The notes: generated from the letters alone by a model not told the origin. DNA of 59,403 bases from Bifidobacterium leontopitheci (GCF_009193355.1 NZ_WBVT01000017.1:1-59403); one strand, 5' to 3'; counted from the stretch's first letter, positions 44,440 through 53,301 are shown. Numbers and translations are program-made.

Positions 44440-45171
44440 ATGGGTGCAAAAGTATTATCGTCAATCCGCGGGGCGCGGGTGCTGGCAGCCGTCCTCTGCA
44501 GTGTGGCGCTTGTCGCGGGATTGGCTGGCTGCGGCTCGACCGGCTCGAGGAAGAGCGAACGCCGGTCGGGCGCGAGCGGGCAGGAGACGATCGACTACCA
44601 GCTGTCCGGTCTGGGCGAGAGGCGGGCGGGGTCGATGGGCGAGTTCATCGACTCGCTGATCAAGGACCCCGCGACCACGGAGAAGGCCAAAGGGATTCTC
44701 GAACGCGCCAAGCGGGACGGCGGCATGTCCGCCACGGACTACGAGCGGTCATGGGCCGACTATAAACAGTGCATGCTGGACCGCGGCTACAAGGAGATCA
44801 TCCTCATCAAATACCCCAACGGGATATATGCCGAGCCCGGGCATTACAGAGGCACCGCCGAGCAGGAGGCGAAACAGACTGAGGACATGCGCTCGTGCAT
44901 GAGCGACTTGTTCCCGTTGATCGAGCTGTACGGCGCTCAGATTGGCAACCCGAACCTGTATTCGAATCAATCGGAGGCGATCGTGGATTGCATGCGCCGT
45001 AACGGCATGGTGCCGATGAGCTACACGGTAAACGACTACGTGAACGACAAGGCGAAGGACGACTACACGAAGGCCGGCATCGATGTGCGCGACATGAAGG
45101 TGCGCGAATGCGAGGTCGCCAACAACTGGTTCAGCAGCTATCCCGACGACGTACTCGAGCATCTCTGGTAA
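44440..45171 (+). CDS. Putative lipoprotein A (copy 1) of the mirror-image locus
   Basis: 243 residues with a signal helix and lipobox LAGC (C31). The mature part is charged and helical, with four cysteines in fixed contexts: KQCMLDRGYKE, RSCMSD, VDCMRRNG and RECEVANNWFSSY, likely forming two disulfides. No domain is recognised. It is paralogous to the next gene and to two minus-strand genes. The stretch after IKYPNG (about 131-150) differs between paralogues. GGAGGTGA precedes the ATG. Immunity protein, receptor or accessory lipoprotein for the peptide are possible roles (inferred from linkage). Confidence 0.85.
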   Translation: MGAKVLSSIRGARVLAAVLCSVALVAGLAGCGSTGSRKSERRSGASGQETIDYQLSGLGERRAGSMGEFIDSLIKDPATTEKAKGILERAKRDGGMSATDYERSWADYKQCMLDRGYKEIILIKYPNGIYAEPGHYRGTAEQEAKQTEDMRSCMSDLFPLIELYGAQIGNPNLYSNQSEAIVDCMRRNGMVPMSYTVNDYVNDKAKDDYTKAGIDVRDMKVRECEVANNWFSSYPDDVLEHLW

Positions 45172-45180
45172 GGAGCCATC

Positions 45181-45912
45181 ATGAGCATGACAGCACGTTC
45201 CGTTTTCTCCACACTGGCCGCGGTCGTCTGCTGTGCGGCGCTATCGGTGGGCTTGGCTGGCTGCGGCTCGGCTGGTTCGAGGAAGAGCGAACGCCGGTCG
45301 GGCGCGAGCGAGCAGGAGTACATCGACTACCAGCTGGCCGGATTGGGCGAGAAGCGCGCGGAGTCGTTGGACGCGTTCATCGACCAGCGGATCGTGTTCG
45401 CCGAGAAGAGGGGCAGTGAGAAGGCGGTGGAGGTCCTCAAGCGGGCGAAGGCCAACGGCGGCGTGTCCGCCTCGGACTACGAGGCGCTGTGGATGGGGTA
45501 CAAGCAGTGCATGCTAGACCGCGGCTACAAGGAGATCATCCTGATCAAGTACCCTAACGGCATGTACAACGAGGCCGCATACTACTTCAACGGCACACCC
45601 GAGCAGGAACAAAAGTTCTGGGACGACCAGGACGAGTGCATGAAGAACGTGAACCCGGTGGATGAGGTCTACGGCATGCAGGTCGGCAACGTGAACCTGT
45701 ACTCGAACCCGTCGGAGGCTATCGTGGACTGCATGCACCGCAACGGGGCCGCGCCGATGAGCTACACAGTGAACGACTACGTGAACGACAAGGCGACCGG
45801 CGACCCGAACAAGGCCAGCATCAACGTGCGCGACATCAAGGTGCGCGAATGCGAGGTCGCCAACAACTGGTTCAGCAGCTACAACGAAGACCCCCTCGAA
45901 CACCCATTCTGA
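45181..45912 (+). CDS. Putative lipoprotein B (copy 1) of the mirror-image locus
   Basis: 243 residues, lipobox LAGC (C28), nine bases after lipoprotein A and with its own AAGGAG. The same four cysteine contexts occur (KQCMLDRG, DECMKN, VDCMHRNG, RECEVANN). It differs from A mainly near the N-terminus (ESLDAFIDQRIVFAEKRGS) and after the shared IKYPNG. A and B are therefore an old tandem duplication that predates the inverted duplication, because the same A/B distinction exists on the minus strand. It converges on the kinase gene with 33 bases between. Confidence 0.85.
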   Translation: MSMTARSVFSTLAAVVCCAALSVGLAGCGSAGSRKSERRSGASEQEYIDYQLAGLGEKRAESLDAFIDQRIVFAEKRGSEKAVEVLKRAKANGGVSASDYEALWMGYKQCMLDRGYKEIILIKYPNGMYNEAAYYFNGTPEQEQKFWDDQDECMKNVNPVDEVYGMQVGNVNLYSNPSEAIVDCMHRNGAAPMSYTVNDYVNDKATGDPNKASINVRDIKVRECEVANNWFSSYNEDPLEHPF

Positions 45913-45945
45913 CGGTGCGGCACAATCAGAGTCTCGTGATGCGAC

Positions 45946-47178
45946 TCACCGCAGCGGCGGTATCAGCACGAACATCGTCCACATGCCATGCTCCGTGCTC
46001 ACGAGGAACCGCCCGCCGCGCTGCTCCACCATCTGCCGATAGTGGCGCAGTCCGCTGCCGGATTCCAGCAGCAGGTCCGTCGCCTCCAGCTCATCCATGC
46101 CGGTCGTATCCGGCACCGCACCATCGGTCATGCCACGGCGCAAGTCATTGATTTCCGTGATCTCCAGACCGCGGCTGCTCCATACAATGGAAATCTCATA
46201 TGACGATGCGGCGTAACGGCTGACATTCGCATAGATTTCGTTGATCAGGCCGCCGTAGAGTGACATATCACGGTCGTTGGCCGCGTTGTCGTGAGCGCCG
46301 ACCTGCAACAGCGCATGGCCGTCCAAGCCGGCCGCTTGCAGTTCGCCGTCGTGCCGGTCCAGTATCTCTTGCAACGTCATCGTATCGGCTTGCACGTCAC
46401 GGCTCGGGCGGCGCGGCTTGCCGTACAGCCGGTCGATGATGTCGTGCGACTGCCGTAACGCCTGCCGCGCATAGCCGTCGATTTGCCGCCATAACTCGAC
46501 TTTGTCAGGGTCGTTCTCTTCGGCCATGGCCTGCTGTGCCGTGCGGGCGATCAGCGACAGTTCGCCGGTCAGACCGTCATGCAGCTCGGCAGCGGTCCGC
46601 GCATCATGCCGAAGCATCATGAGACGCTGCATGTTCGCCTGTTCCTTTGCCGAGCTGGCTTGGGCACTCTCGCGCCAGCGTACGCCGAATCCCGCAAGCG
46701 CGGCCAATGCGTAGACGAGCATGATGACGGCCGACTCGTTGACGGATGGCGGATAGCGGACCGGAATCCAGCGGAACGCCAGCGAAATCTGCTGCACCGC
46801 AATGACGGCGTAGGTTGCGGCTGCCGGCCGCACGCCGTAATCGTAGGCGATGAATCCAAGCGCGAACAGCATGGCCGTCGTGCCAGTGGGCGTCGCGGCG
46901 TCTCTTGCCATGACGGATGACACCACATCAAGCATTATCGCCAAGGCCTCCGTCAGAGCCGGTTTGAACGGCAGCAGCAGTATGGACGCCACAAGACAAC
47001 AGCAGATCAGGGTTCCCGGCAGGCCCACGGGAACGGTCTCCCACCATTCCACCGCGAACAGGATCTCCGCGACGACGGCGATGACGATACGCGCGCGTGG
47101 CCAGGCGGCGGTCGCCGCATCAATCCGCTGCGCAAGGCACCTGAAGACATGCGCTATTCGTGCCGTGTATTCCGCCAT
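45946..47178 (-). CDS. Membrane sensor histidine kinase (NarX/DesK-type)
   Basis: 410 residues. About six helices at the N-terminus (ARIVIAVVAEILFAVEWW through ESAVIMLVYALAALAGF) form the input region without a large external domain. The phospho-acceptor histidine is in AAELHDGLTGELSLIARTA (HisKA_3-like). The ATPase domain has the N-box GGLINEIYANVSRY and the G2-type ESGSGLRHYRQMVEQRGG. The start overlaps the response-regulator gene by 25 bases, so they are co-translated. Small kinases of this type often sense peptides or membrane stress; the linked secreted peptide or lipoproteins are candidate signals (inferred). Confidence 0.88.
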   Translation of the reverse strand: MAEYTARIAHVFRCLAQRIDAATAAWPRARIVIAVVAEILFAVEWWETVPVGLPGTLICCCLVASILLLPFKPALTEALAIMLDVVSSVMARDAATPTGTTAMLFALGFIAYDYGVRPAAATYAVIAVQQISLAFRWIPVRYPPSVNESAVIMLVYALAALAGFGVRWRESAQASSAKEQANMQRLMMLRHDARTAAELHDGLTGELSLIARTAQQAMAEENDPDKVELWRQIDGYARQALRQSHDIIDRLYGKPRRPSRDVQADTMTLQEILDRHDGELQAAGLDGHALLQVGAHDNAANDRDMSLYGGLINEIYANVSRYAASSYEISIVWSSRGLEITEINDLRRGMTDGAVPDTTGMDELEATDLLLESGSGLRHYRQMVEQRGGRFLVSTEHGMWTMFVLIPPLR

Positions 47179-47822
47179 GAGATTACCGCCTGCAGCAGAT
47201 TCGTGACGTGTAGCTTGTGGATGATGTGGTTGAGATGCTTGCGTACCGTTTCGACCGAAATGCCGAACCGTGCGGAGACGTCCTCGTTCGATGCGCCGGT
47301 GGCAGCAACATAGTCGAGCAGCTCTTCTTCGCGTACGGTCAGCCTGCTGCCGTTTGGCTCATGACTGATGCGCACGTGCGCGGTCATTGCGGATTCGAAC
47401 CCTTCCAATGCCGGGCTTTTTACCAGCAGGCAGATCATCGTCTCAAGCATCAGGCGGATATTGTTCTTGCTGACTATGCCTTGGGCGCCCGCATCGCGTA
47501 TGACCTGACGATAGCTGTTCAGGCTGAAGCTGCTGATGGCGAGGATCTTGACCGTGCCGTCCCGGCGCCGTATGCGGCGGCAGACGGACGGACCCTGCAC
47601 TCCTTCGAGCGACATGTCCAGCAACAGCAGATCGGGTGCCGTCGACTTGTCGAGACAGAGGTCAATGGCGTTTCTGCCGTCGGTGTCGGTCCACAGTACG
47701 GAACAGAGGGGTATGTGCTCGTGAATCGAGTTGACGATGAATTGCGACGAGTTCTTGTCGTTGTCCACAATCGCCACGGTCGAGTTGCCGCAGTATTCGG
47801 CGAACTCCAGTTGTTCTGTCAT
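47154..47822 (-). CDS. NarL/FixJ-type response regulator
   Basis: 222 residues. The receiver domain has the acidic pair in AIVDNDKNS, the phospho-acceptor aspartate in LLLLDMSLEG, a conserved Ser in ILAISSFSL and the lysine in IVSKNN. The LuxR-type HTH reads LTVREEELLDYVAATGASNED, ISVETVRKHLNHIIHKL (given in two pieces). Start at 47820-47822; the in-frame extension to 47876 is unlikely. A palindrome CCTTGG-AGA-CCAAGG (47844-47858) lies just upstream. It probably controls the two peptide promoters. Confidence 0.9.
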   Translation of the reverse strand: MTEQLEFAEYCGNSTVAIVDNDKNSSQFIVNSIHEHIPLCSVLWTDTDGRNAIDLCLDKSTAPDLLLLDMSLEGVQGPSVCRRIRRRDGTVKILAISSFSLNSYRQVIRDAGAQGIVSKNNIRLMLETMICLLVKSPALEGFESAMTAHVRISHEPNGSRLTVREEELLDYVAATGASNEDVSARFGISVETVRKHLNHIIHKLHVTNLLQAVISWRNTRHE

Positions 47823-47913
47823 ATGCGCCACCCCACTTCCTTCCCTTGGAGACCAAGGTACACCGGAAGAGGGCATGACGTGTTACGGACCACGGAACAT
47901 GGACACGCGGACG

Positions 47914-48645
47914 CTACCAGAGGTGTTCGTGTACGTCGTCGTCATAGCTGCTGAACCAGTTGTTGGCGACCTCGCATTCGCGCACCTTGATGTCGCGCAC
48001 GTTGATGCTGGCCTTGTTCGGGTCGCCGGTCGCCTTGTCGTTTACGTAGTCGTTCACCGTGTGGCTCATCGGTGCGGCGCCGTTGCGGTGCATGCAGTCC
48101 ACGATAGCCTCCGACGGGTTCGAGTACAGGTTCACGTTGCCGACCTGCATGCCGTAGACCTCATCCACCAGAAGCGTGTCCGTGATGCACGACCCCATGT
48201 CCGTGGTATGCTTGTCCTCCTGTTCGGGCGTGCCGGTGCCGTAGTAGGGCGCCTCGTCGTACATGCCGTTGGGGTATTTGATGAGGATGATCTCCTTGTA
48301 GCCGCGGTCGAGCATGCACTGCTTGTACCCCATCCACAGCGCCTCGTAGTCCGAGGCGGACACGCCGCCGTTGGCCTTCGCCCGCTTGAGGACCTCCACC
48401 GCCTTCTCACTGCCCTTCTCCTCCGCGGCAGCGATCCGCTGGTCGATGAACGCGTCCAACGACTCCGCCCGTTTGCCGCCCAGGCCGGACAGCTGGTGGC
48501 CGACGTACTCCTGCCCGCTCACGCCCGACCGGCGTTCGCTCTTCCTCGAGCCGGCCGAGCCGCAGCCTGCCAACCCCGCGACAAGCGCCACACAACAAGC
48601 AACCGCGGCCAGCGTGGAGAAAACGGAACGTGCTGTCATGCTCAT
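47914..48645 (-). CDS. Putative lipoprotein B' (copy 2) of the mirror-image locus
   Basis: 243 residues, lipobox LAGC. It is the inverted-copy partner of lipoprotein B: most of the protein is identical (SEKAVEVLKRAKANGGVSAS, YSNPSEAIVDCMHRNGAAPM). The segment after IKYPNGMY reads DEAPYYGTGTPEQEDKHTTD and GSCITDTLL instead of NEAAYYFNGTPEQEQKFWDD and DECMKNVNP. All four cysteines are kept. The start at 48643-48645 has AAAGGAG upstream. It lies 11 bases after A' and 91 bases before the response regulator, so all five minus-strand genes may form one operon. Confidence 0.85.
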   Translation of the reverse strand: MSMTARSVFSTLAAVACCVALVAGLAGCGSAGSRKSERRSGVSGQEYVGHQLSGLGGKRAESLDAFIDQRIAAAEEKGSEKAVEVLKRAKANGGVSASDYEALWMGYKQCMLDRGYKEIILIKYPNGMYDEAPYYGTGTPEQEDKHTTDMGSCITDTLLVDEVYGMQVGNVNLYSNPSEAIVDCMHRNGAAPMSHTVNDYVNDKATGDPNKASINVRDIKVRECEVANNWFSSYDDDVHEHLW

Positions 48646-48656
48646 GACGGACTCCT

Positions 48657-49388
48657 TTACCAAGGGGCTTCCCGAGTATCTCCGGGATAGCTGCTGAACC
48701 AGTTGTTGGCGACCTCGCATTCGCGCACCTTCATGTCGCGCACATCGATGCCGGCCTTCGTGTAGTCGTCCTTCGCCTTGTCGGCCGCATAGTCGTTCAC
48801 CGTGTAGCTCATCGGGACGGCCCCGTTGCGGCGCAAGCAGTCCACGATCGCCTCCGATTTGTTCGCATACAGGTTCGGGTTGCCGACCTGTGCGCCGTAC
48901 AGCTCGATTAACGGGAACAAGTCGCTCATGCACGAGCGCATGTCCTCCACGTATCTCGCGGTCTGCTCGTTCGTGCCGCTAACTTTAAGGGGCGCCTCGC
49001 GGTAGATCCCGTTGGGGTATTTGATGAGGATGATCTCCTTGTAGCCGCGGTCCAGCATGCACTGTTTATAGTCGGCCCACGACCGCTCGTAGTCCGTGGC
49101 GGACATGCCGCCTTCCCGCTTGGCGCGTTCGAGAATCCCTTTGGCCTTCTCCGTGGTCGCGGGATCCTTGATCAGCGAGTCGATGAACTCGCCCATCGAC
49201 TCCGCCCGTTTCTCGCCCAGGCCGGACAGCTGGTACTCAATCGCCTCCTGCTCGCTCGCGCCTTGCCCACGTGCGTCACCACGAGAACCAGATGAACCGC
49301 AACCAGCCAATCCCGCGACAAGCGCCACGCAACAGAGGGCGGCTGTGAGAGTGCGTGTCCCGAGGACTAATGACAGCTTCGCACCCAT
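48657..49388 (-). CDS. Putative lipoprotein A' (copy 2) of the mirror-image locus
   Basis: 243 residues, lipobox LAGC. It pairs with lipoprotein A: identical over long stretches such as MGEFIDSLIKDPATTEKAKG and DYERSWADYKQCMLDRGYKE. It differs just after the lipobox (GSSGSRGDARGQGASEQEAI) and in the patch REAPLKVSGTNEQTARYVED against AEPGHYRGTAEQEAKQTED. Four cysteines are conserved. GGAGGTGG precedes the ATG. The role is the same as for copy 1 and is unproven. Confidence 0.85.
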   Translation of the reverse strand: MGAKLSLVLGTRTLTAALCCVALVAGLAGCGSSGSRGDARGQGASEQEAIEYQLSGLGEKRAESMGEFIDSLIKDPATTEKAKGILERAKREGGMSATDYERSWADYKQCMLDRGYKEIILIKYPNGIYREAPLKVSGTNEQTARYVEDMRSCMSDLFPLIELYGAQVGNPNLYANKSEAIVDCLRRNGAVPMSYTVNDYAADKAKDDYTKAGIDVRDMKVRECEVANNWFSSYPGDTREAPW

Positions 49389-49468
49389 TGTCCACCTCCA
49401 TTAATCAAGGGGAATGACTGCTAGGAGTTTGGACTCTCGGCAGCCATTCCTCATTGTGCGTGGACTAC

Positions 49469-49792
49469 TCAGTAGAGCCTCGCACTGTCATGCACGTTCT
49501 GCTCGATGCCGTATGCTTCCGCAATAACGGACGAGCCTCGCGTCACTGCAATCTTGATGTCTTTGTTGTTGACGTCCTGTATGGCCTCGGCCGTGCACTG
49601 GGCACGCCCCGCAGCACAAGTCGCGTACGAGTGTGTCCAGTTGTACTTCCACAGGCCGGTCATGTAGGAGTCGTTGCGCTCCCCGCTGTTATACCAGGCG
49701 TTCGCGGCGGGCGCGACGCCGATGGCCATCAGACAGGCCGCGGCGGCAGCCAGCGCGGAGAGGCGTTTTCTCATGGAGCCTTTCTTGGTCAT
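49469..49792 (-). CDS. Small secreted two-cysteine peptide, lactococcin 972-like layout (copy 2)
   Basis: 107 residues, with a signal peptide nearly identical to copy 1. The mature part differs in the middle and end: CAAGRAQC for CRAGRAQC, VNNKDIKIAVTRGSSVI for VTTVDRKIAAARGSVVT, and GIEQNVHD for GIERNAHD. Both cysteines and the final DSARLY are conserved. AAGGAGGTGA, a perfect ribosome-binding site, precedes the ATG at 49790-49792. It heads the minus-strand set of peptide, two lipoproteins, response regulator and kinase. Confidence 0.75.
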   Translation of the reverse strand: MTKKGSMRKRLSALAAAAACLMAIGVAPAANAWYNSGERNDSYMTGLWKYNWTHSYATCAAGRAQCTAEAIQDVNNKDIKIAVTRGSSVIAEAYGIEQNVHDSARLY

Positions 49793-49890
49793 AGCGGCGG
49801 ATTCACCTCCTTCCTTGGATAGGGCCAATGCTGAATCGAATCGAATGGCTGACGGATGGGATTTACTGGGGGCGCCGTCATCGGCGTCAT
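49789..49890 (-). CDS. Small upstream open frame overlapping the copy 2 peptide start
   Basis: 33 codons (MTPMTAPPVNPIRQPFDSIQ, ending KEVNPPL) whose stop overlaps the peptide ATG as ATGA. It mirrors 43926-44033, two codons shorter. Expression is unproven. Confidence 0.3.
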   Translation of the reverse strand: MTPMTAPPVNPIRQPFDSIQHWPYPRKEVNPPL

Positions 49891-49967
49891 GAAGAAGGCA
49901 GGTCATCCGCACTCCTCTCGTGCGGGTACCTTCAGCGTAGAGGAAAATCAGACCCCGCAAATCCGCG

Positions 49968-49996
49968 ACACGCCGTGTATATACCCAAAACGGGTA
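49968..49996 (-). promoter_or_regulatory. Paired palindromes upstream of the copy 2 peptide gene
   Basis: TACCC-N5-GGGTA (49982-49996) and ACACG-N-CGTGT (49968-49978), separated by TAT as in the first copy. They stand between the peptide operon and the divergent ABC-F gene. Confidence 0.55.
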
Positions 49997-50080
49997 CGCC
50001 GGCGAAATTCCTCATCGCCGCCTCCGCTATCGCGCCGCAGGTTCGCCACATGCCCACCGGCCACGCTACATTGGTGAATC

Positions 50081-52330
50081 ATGCCGACTTATGATCTTGG
50101 ATTGGAACACGTTTCGCTCGCCTTCGCCACCAAAACCATCTTCACCGACGTGACGCAAGGCGTGTTCGAGGGCGACCGCATCGGCATCGTCGGCCGTAAC
50201 GGCGACGGCAAGTCCACGCTGCTCCACCTGTTCAACGGCACGCAGGAGCCGGACTCCGGCCGCGTGACCAAACGCAACGGTCTCACCTTCGGCATGCTCG
50301 ACCAGCGTGACCCGCTCGCCGACGACGCGACCGTACGCGAGGCGGCGCTCGAAGGCCGCGAGGATTACGAGTGGGCGGCCGACAACAAGTCGCGTGAGAT
50401 CGTGGAGGCGCTGCTCGGCGGCATCGACCTCAACGCGCGCGTCGGCTCACTGTCCGGCGGCCAGCGTCGCCGCGCCGATCTCGCCCGCCTGCTGCTCAAG
50501 GACTGGGACATCCTCGCGCTTGACGAGCCCACGAACCATCTGGATGTGGTCACCATCCACTGGCTTGCCGAACATCTCAAGAACCGCTGGTCGCGCGGCT
50601 CGGGTGCGCTGCTGCTCGTCACCCACGACCGATGGTTCCTCGATGAGGTGTGCGAATCCATGTGGGAGGTGCATGACGGGCTCATCGACCCGTTCGAGGG
50701 CGGCTACTCTGCGTACATCCTGCAGCGCGTCGAACGTGACCGTCAGGCCGACGTGCGCGAGACCAAGCGCCGCAACCTCGCCCGCAAGGAGCTCGCCTGG
50801 CTGTCGCGCGGCGCCCGCGCCCGCTCCACCAAGCAGAAGTTCCATGTGAAGGCCGCGCGTGAGCTCATCGCCGACGTGCCGCCCGTGCGCAACACGCTCG
50901 AACTCAAGCAGATGGCCACGTCCCGGCTTGGCAAGCAGGTGGTCGACCTGATTGACGTGACGCAGATCTTCGCGCACGAGCAGGGTGCGGCGAGCGGTGA
51001 TGCTGCGAGTGCGGGCACGTCCGCTGATGCCGCCGCACAGCCGCGCAAGTCGGCCTCTCAGGTCGACGTGGTCCCGCCCATGTACGCCGAGCCGCAGCTG
51101 CACGGCTCGCTTGAGGTCGCCGTCGACACGCTCGCCGATCCGCGTCTCGTGGACGCCGGCGTGCCGGAGGCCGTCGCGGCGGCCGCGGCGGCGAAGGCCG
51201 AAGCCGAGGCGAAGGCGGCGCGACAGGGCGTCACCGAAGAGTCGGTCGAGCCTGAAGTCACGTCCGCCGCGCAGCGCGTGACCGTCGCCGGCCGCGAGAT
51301 CCTCGACGACGTGACCTGGCTGATCGGTCCCGGCGACCGGTTCGGCATCGTCGGCGCGAACGGCGCCGGCAAATCCACGCTGCTCAAGCTCATCGACGGC
51401 ACGCTCACCCCGACCGCCGGGCATGTGAACATCGGCAAGACCGTCAAGTTCGCCGTACTCTCGCAACGGCTCGACGAGCTGGAGAAGCTCGGCAAATACA
51501 AGATCAAGGAAGTGCTCTCGCGCTACAAGCCGAGCTACATCGTGGACGGCAAGGAGGTCACGCCGGGGCAGTTGATGGAGCGGCTCGGCTTCGAGTCCGC
51601 GCAGCTCATGACGCCGATCCGCGACCTGTCGGGCGGTCAGAAGCGACGCATGCAGCTGCTGCTGATCCTGCTCGACGAGCCGAACGTGCTCGTCATGGAC
51701 GAGCCGGGCAACGACCTTGACACCGACATGCTCGCCGTCATGGAGGACCTGCTCGACACTTGGCCGGGCACGCTGATCGTGGTTTCGCACGACCGGTACC
51801 TGCTCGAGCGCGTCACTGACCAGCAGTTCGCGCTCATCGGCGGCAAGGTGCGGCATCTGCCCGGCGGCGTGCAGGATTACCTCGACATGGTCGAGGATCT
51901 GAAGAACGGCAAGGGGCTGCCCGAGGATGTGGCCGGTATCGCCGGGACCGGCTCGCGCGGCGGGGCCGGGCGGGGTGCCGGCAAGGGCGGCGCGGGGGCT
52001 GTTGGTGTTGGTACTGCTGCTGCGGGCGGATCGTCTGCCGGCGATGCCGCACAGGGCGGCGCCGGTGCGGGCGCGGGCTCGTCGGCTGATGATGTTGCGC
52101 CGAAGCTCACCGGCAAGGCGTTCCATGATGCAAGCAAGCGCGTCTCGGCCATCGAACGCAAGCTGGCGAAGCTGGAGGAGACGAAGGCCGACCTCGAAGC
52201 GCAGATGGCCGCGCACGACCCGTCCGACTATGAGGGCCTCAACAAGCTCAACCAGCAGCTGCAGGCCGTGAACGACGAATCCGGCGACCTCGAAGCCGAA
52301 TGGCTCGAGCTTTCCGAAAAGATCGAATAG
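50081..52330 (+). CDS. ABC-F family ATPase (Uup/Ttd-like)
   Basis: 749 residues with two ATP-binding domains and no membrane segments: GRNGDGKSTLL, LSGGQRRRADLA and LALDEPTNHLD, then GANGAGKSTLLK, LSGGQKRRMQLL and VLVMDEPGNDLD. ABC-F proteins bind the ribosomal E site and relieve stalls or give antibiotic protection. The linker between the domains is long and partly Ala/Ser/Gly-rich, and the end has a Gly/Ala stretch followed by a coiled coil (KRVSAIERKLAKLEETKADL), as in Uup. The second site has GNDLD instead of NHLD. No Shine-Dalgarno; TACATT lies 8 bases before the ATG, so the mRNA may be leaderless. Confidence 0.9.
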   Translation: MPTYDLGLEHVSLAFATKTIFTDVTQGVFEGDRIGIVGRNGDGKSTLLHLFNGTQEPDSGRVTKRNGLTFGMLDQRDPLADDATVREAALEGREDYEWAADNKSREIVEALLGGIDLNARVGSLSGGQRRRADLARLLLKDWDILALDEPTNHLDVVTIHWLAEHLKNRWSRGSGALLLVTHDRWFLDEVCESMWEVHDGLIDPFEGGYSAYILQRVERDRQADVRETKRRNLARKELAWLSRGARARSTKQKFHVKAARELIADVPPVRNTLELKQMATSRLGKQVVDLIDVTQIFAHEQGAASGDAASAGTSADAAAQPRKSASQVDVVPPMYAEPQLHGSLEVAVDTLADPRLVDAGVPEAVAAAAAAKAEAEAKAARQGVTEESVEPEVTSAAQRVTVAGREILDDVTWLIGPGDRFGIVGANGAGKSTLLKLIDGTLTPTAGHVNIGKTVKFAVLSQRLDELEKLGKYKIKEVLSRYKPSYIVDGKEVTPGQLMERLGFESAQLMTPIRDLSGGQKRRMQLLLILLDEPNVLVMDEPGNDLDTDMLAVMEDLLDTWPGTLIVVSHDRYLLERVTDQQFALIGGKVRHLPGGVQDYLDMVEDLKNGKGLPEDVAGIAGTGSRGGAGRGAGKGGAGAVGVGTAAAGGSSAGDAAQGGAGAGAGSSADDVAPKLTGKAFHDASKRVSAIERKLAKLEETKADLEAQMAAHDPSDYEGLNKLNQQLQAVNDESGDLEAEWLELSEKIE

Positions 52331-52385
52331 CGTTTGCCGGGCGGGATTGCTTGCGTGCGGCTGGCGCTGTCAAGCAGGTGATACT

Positions 52386-52599
52386 GCGTCACTGTGCTCG
52401 GGCGAGCTGAGTGACGCGGCCTGTGAATCCCAGTGTTTTCAATGGTTTTCGCGGGTGCGTCACTGTGCTCGGGCGGGCAGAGTGACGCGGATGTCGTGTG
52501 AGGTCGCGCGTATCACGTCACTGTGTCCGGGTTGCGCGTCACCGTGATCGGGTTGCGCGTCACCCTGCCCGGGCTAGGCGTCACGCTGCCCGGGTTGCC
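52386..52599. repeat. GTCAC-type hairpins followed by a 21-bp tandem repeat
   Basis: Hairpins of the form GCGTCACTGTGCTCGGGC with a matching right arm lie at 52386-52417 and 52457-52488. Four tandem half-units follow, starting at 52516, 52537, 52558 and 52579, exactly 21 bases apart (CGTCACCGTGATCGGGTTGCG type). They fill the gap between convergent genes (52331-52621) and probably terminate transcription. Confidence 0.8.
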
Positions 52600-52621
52600 G
52601 CCCGCGCCCGTGCGATGGCGC

Positions 52622-52954
52622 TCAGTGCATCATCTCTTCGTAGATGCGACGGCACTCGGGGCACACCGGGTACTGCGACGGGTCGTGCTTCGGCACCCAG
52701 ATCTTGCCGCACAGCGCCACCACCGGCCGTCCGGTGATCTTCGACTCGGCGATGCGGTCACGGGACACGTAATGCGCGAAACGGTCCGCATCCCCGTCGT
52801 CCGAACGGTTCGTCTGCTCCTCGGTCTGCGGGCGCTCCAGCACCGCAGTGCCCGTCGCCTGGTCCGGGCTCGACAGCGGCGACACCGGATCGGCCAGATC
52901 CGCAGCCTCCATCACACTCGCCATCATCGGCATCCCATCCATTGCAACCGCCAT
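52622..52954 (-). CDS. DUF3039-family protein
   Basis: 110 residues. The conserved part is C-terminal: DADRFAHYVSRDRIAESKIT, then ALCGKIWVPKHDPSQYPVCPECRRIYEEM, whose CPEC and upstream cysteine suggest a small zinc-binding unit (quoted in two pieces of a longer motif). The family is widespread in Actinobacteria with unknown function. GGAGCG precedes the ATG. It ends at the GTCAC hairpins. Confidence 0.8.
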   Translation of the reverse strand: MAVAMDGMPMMASVMEAADLADPVSPLSSPDQATGTAVLERPQTEEQTNRSDDGDADRFAHYVSRDRIAESKITGRPVVALCGKIWVPKHDPSQYPVCPECRRIYEEMMH

Positions 52955-53301
52955 AATCGCTCCGTTCCATCATCCAAATTCGCGCCCCGCCAAACGAGAC
53001 CCGACATCGTACCGTCACCCATCATAGAAGTCCCCTGTTACCGGCACACCGTCGCACACCGTCGCATGCCGCCGCAACTCCCCACCCCGCGCAGCCACAC
53101 CCGCCGCAACCGCCGCGCAAACCCTGCACGAACGCCGCGCCAACAAGACGAACAGGTCGTGAACGCCCGCCGAAATCTCAACGAAACAGCCGCCGCGCCA
53201 CACAGCACCATCCGTATCGTGGTCACGGCGCAAGCCAGCCATCCAATACGCAACAATCACCAATCAACCAAAGCAGTACAGGGAAGAACGGAGATACAGG
53301 T
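52955..53301. other. Gap upstream of the second surface phosphoesterase, no gene seen
   Basis: This holds the divergent promoters of the DUF3039 gene and the next surface protein. It is unusually C-rich on the plus strand (long runs such as CGCCGCAACCGCCGC around 53100). A GGAGATACAGGT ribosome-binding region precedes 53302. I see no clear promoter or hairpin. Confidence 0.5.
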
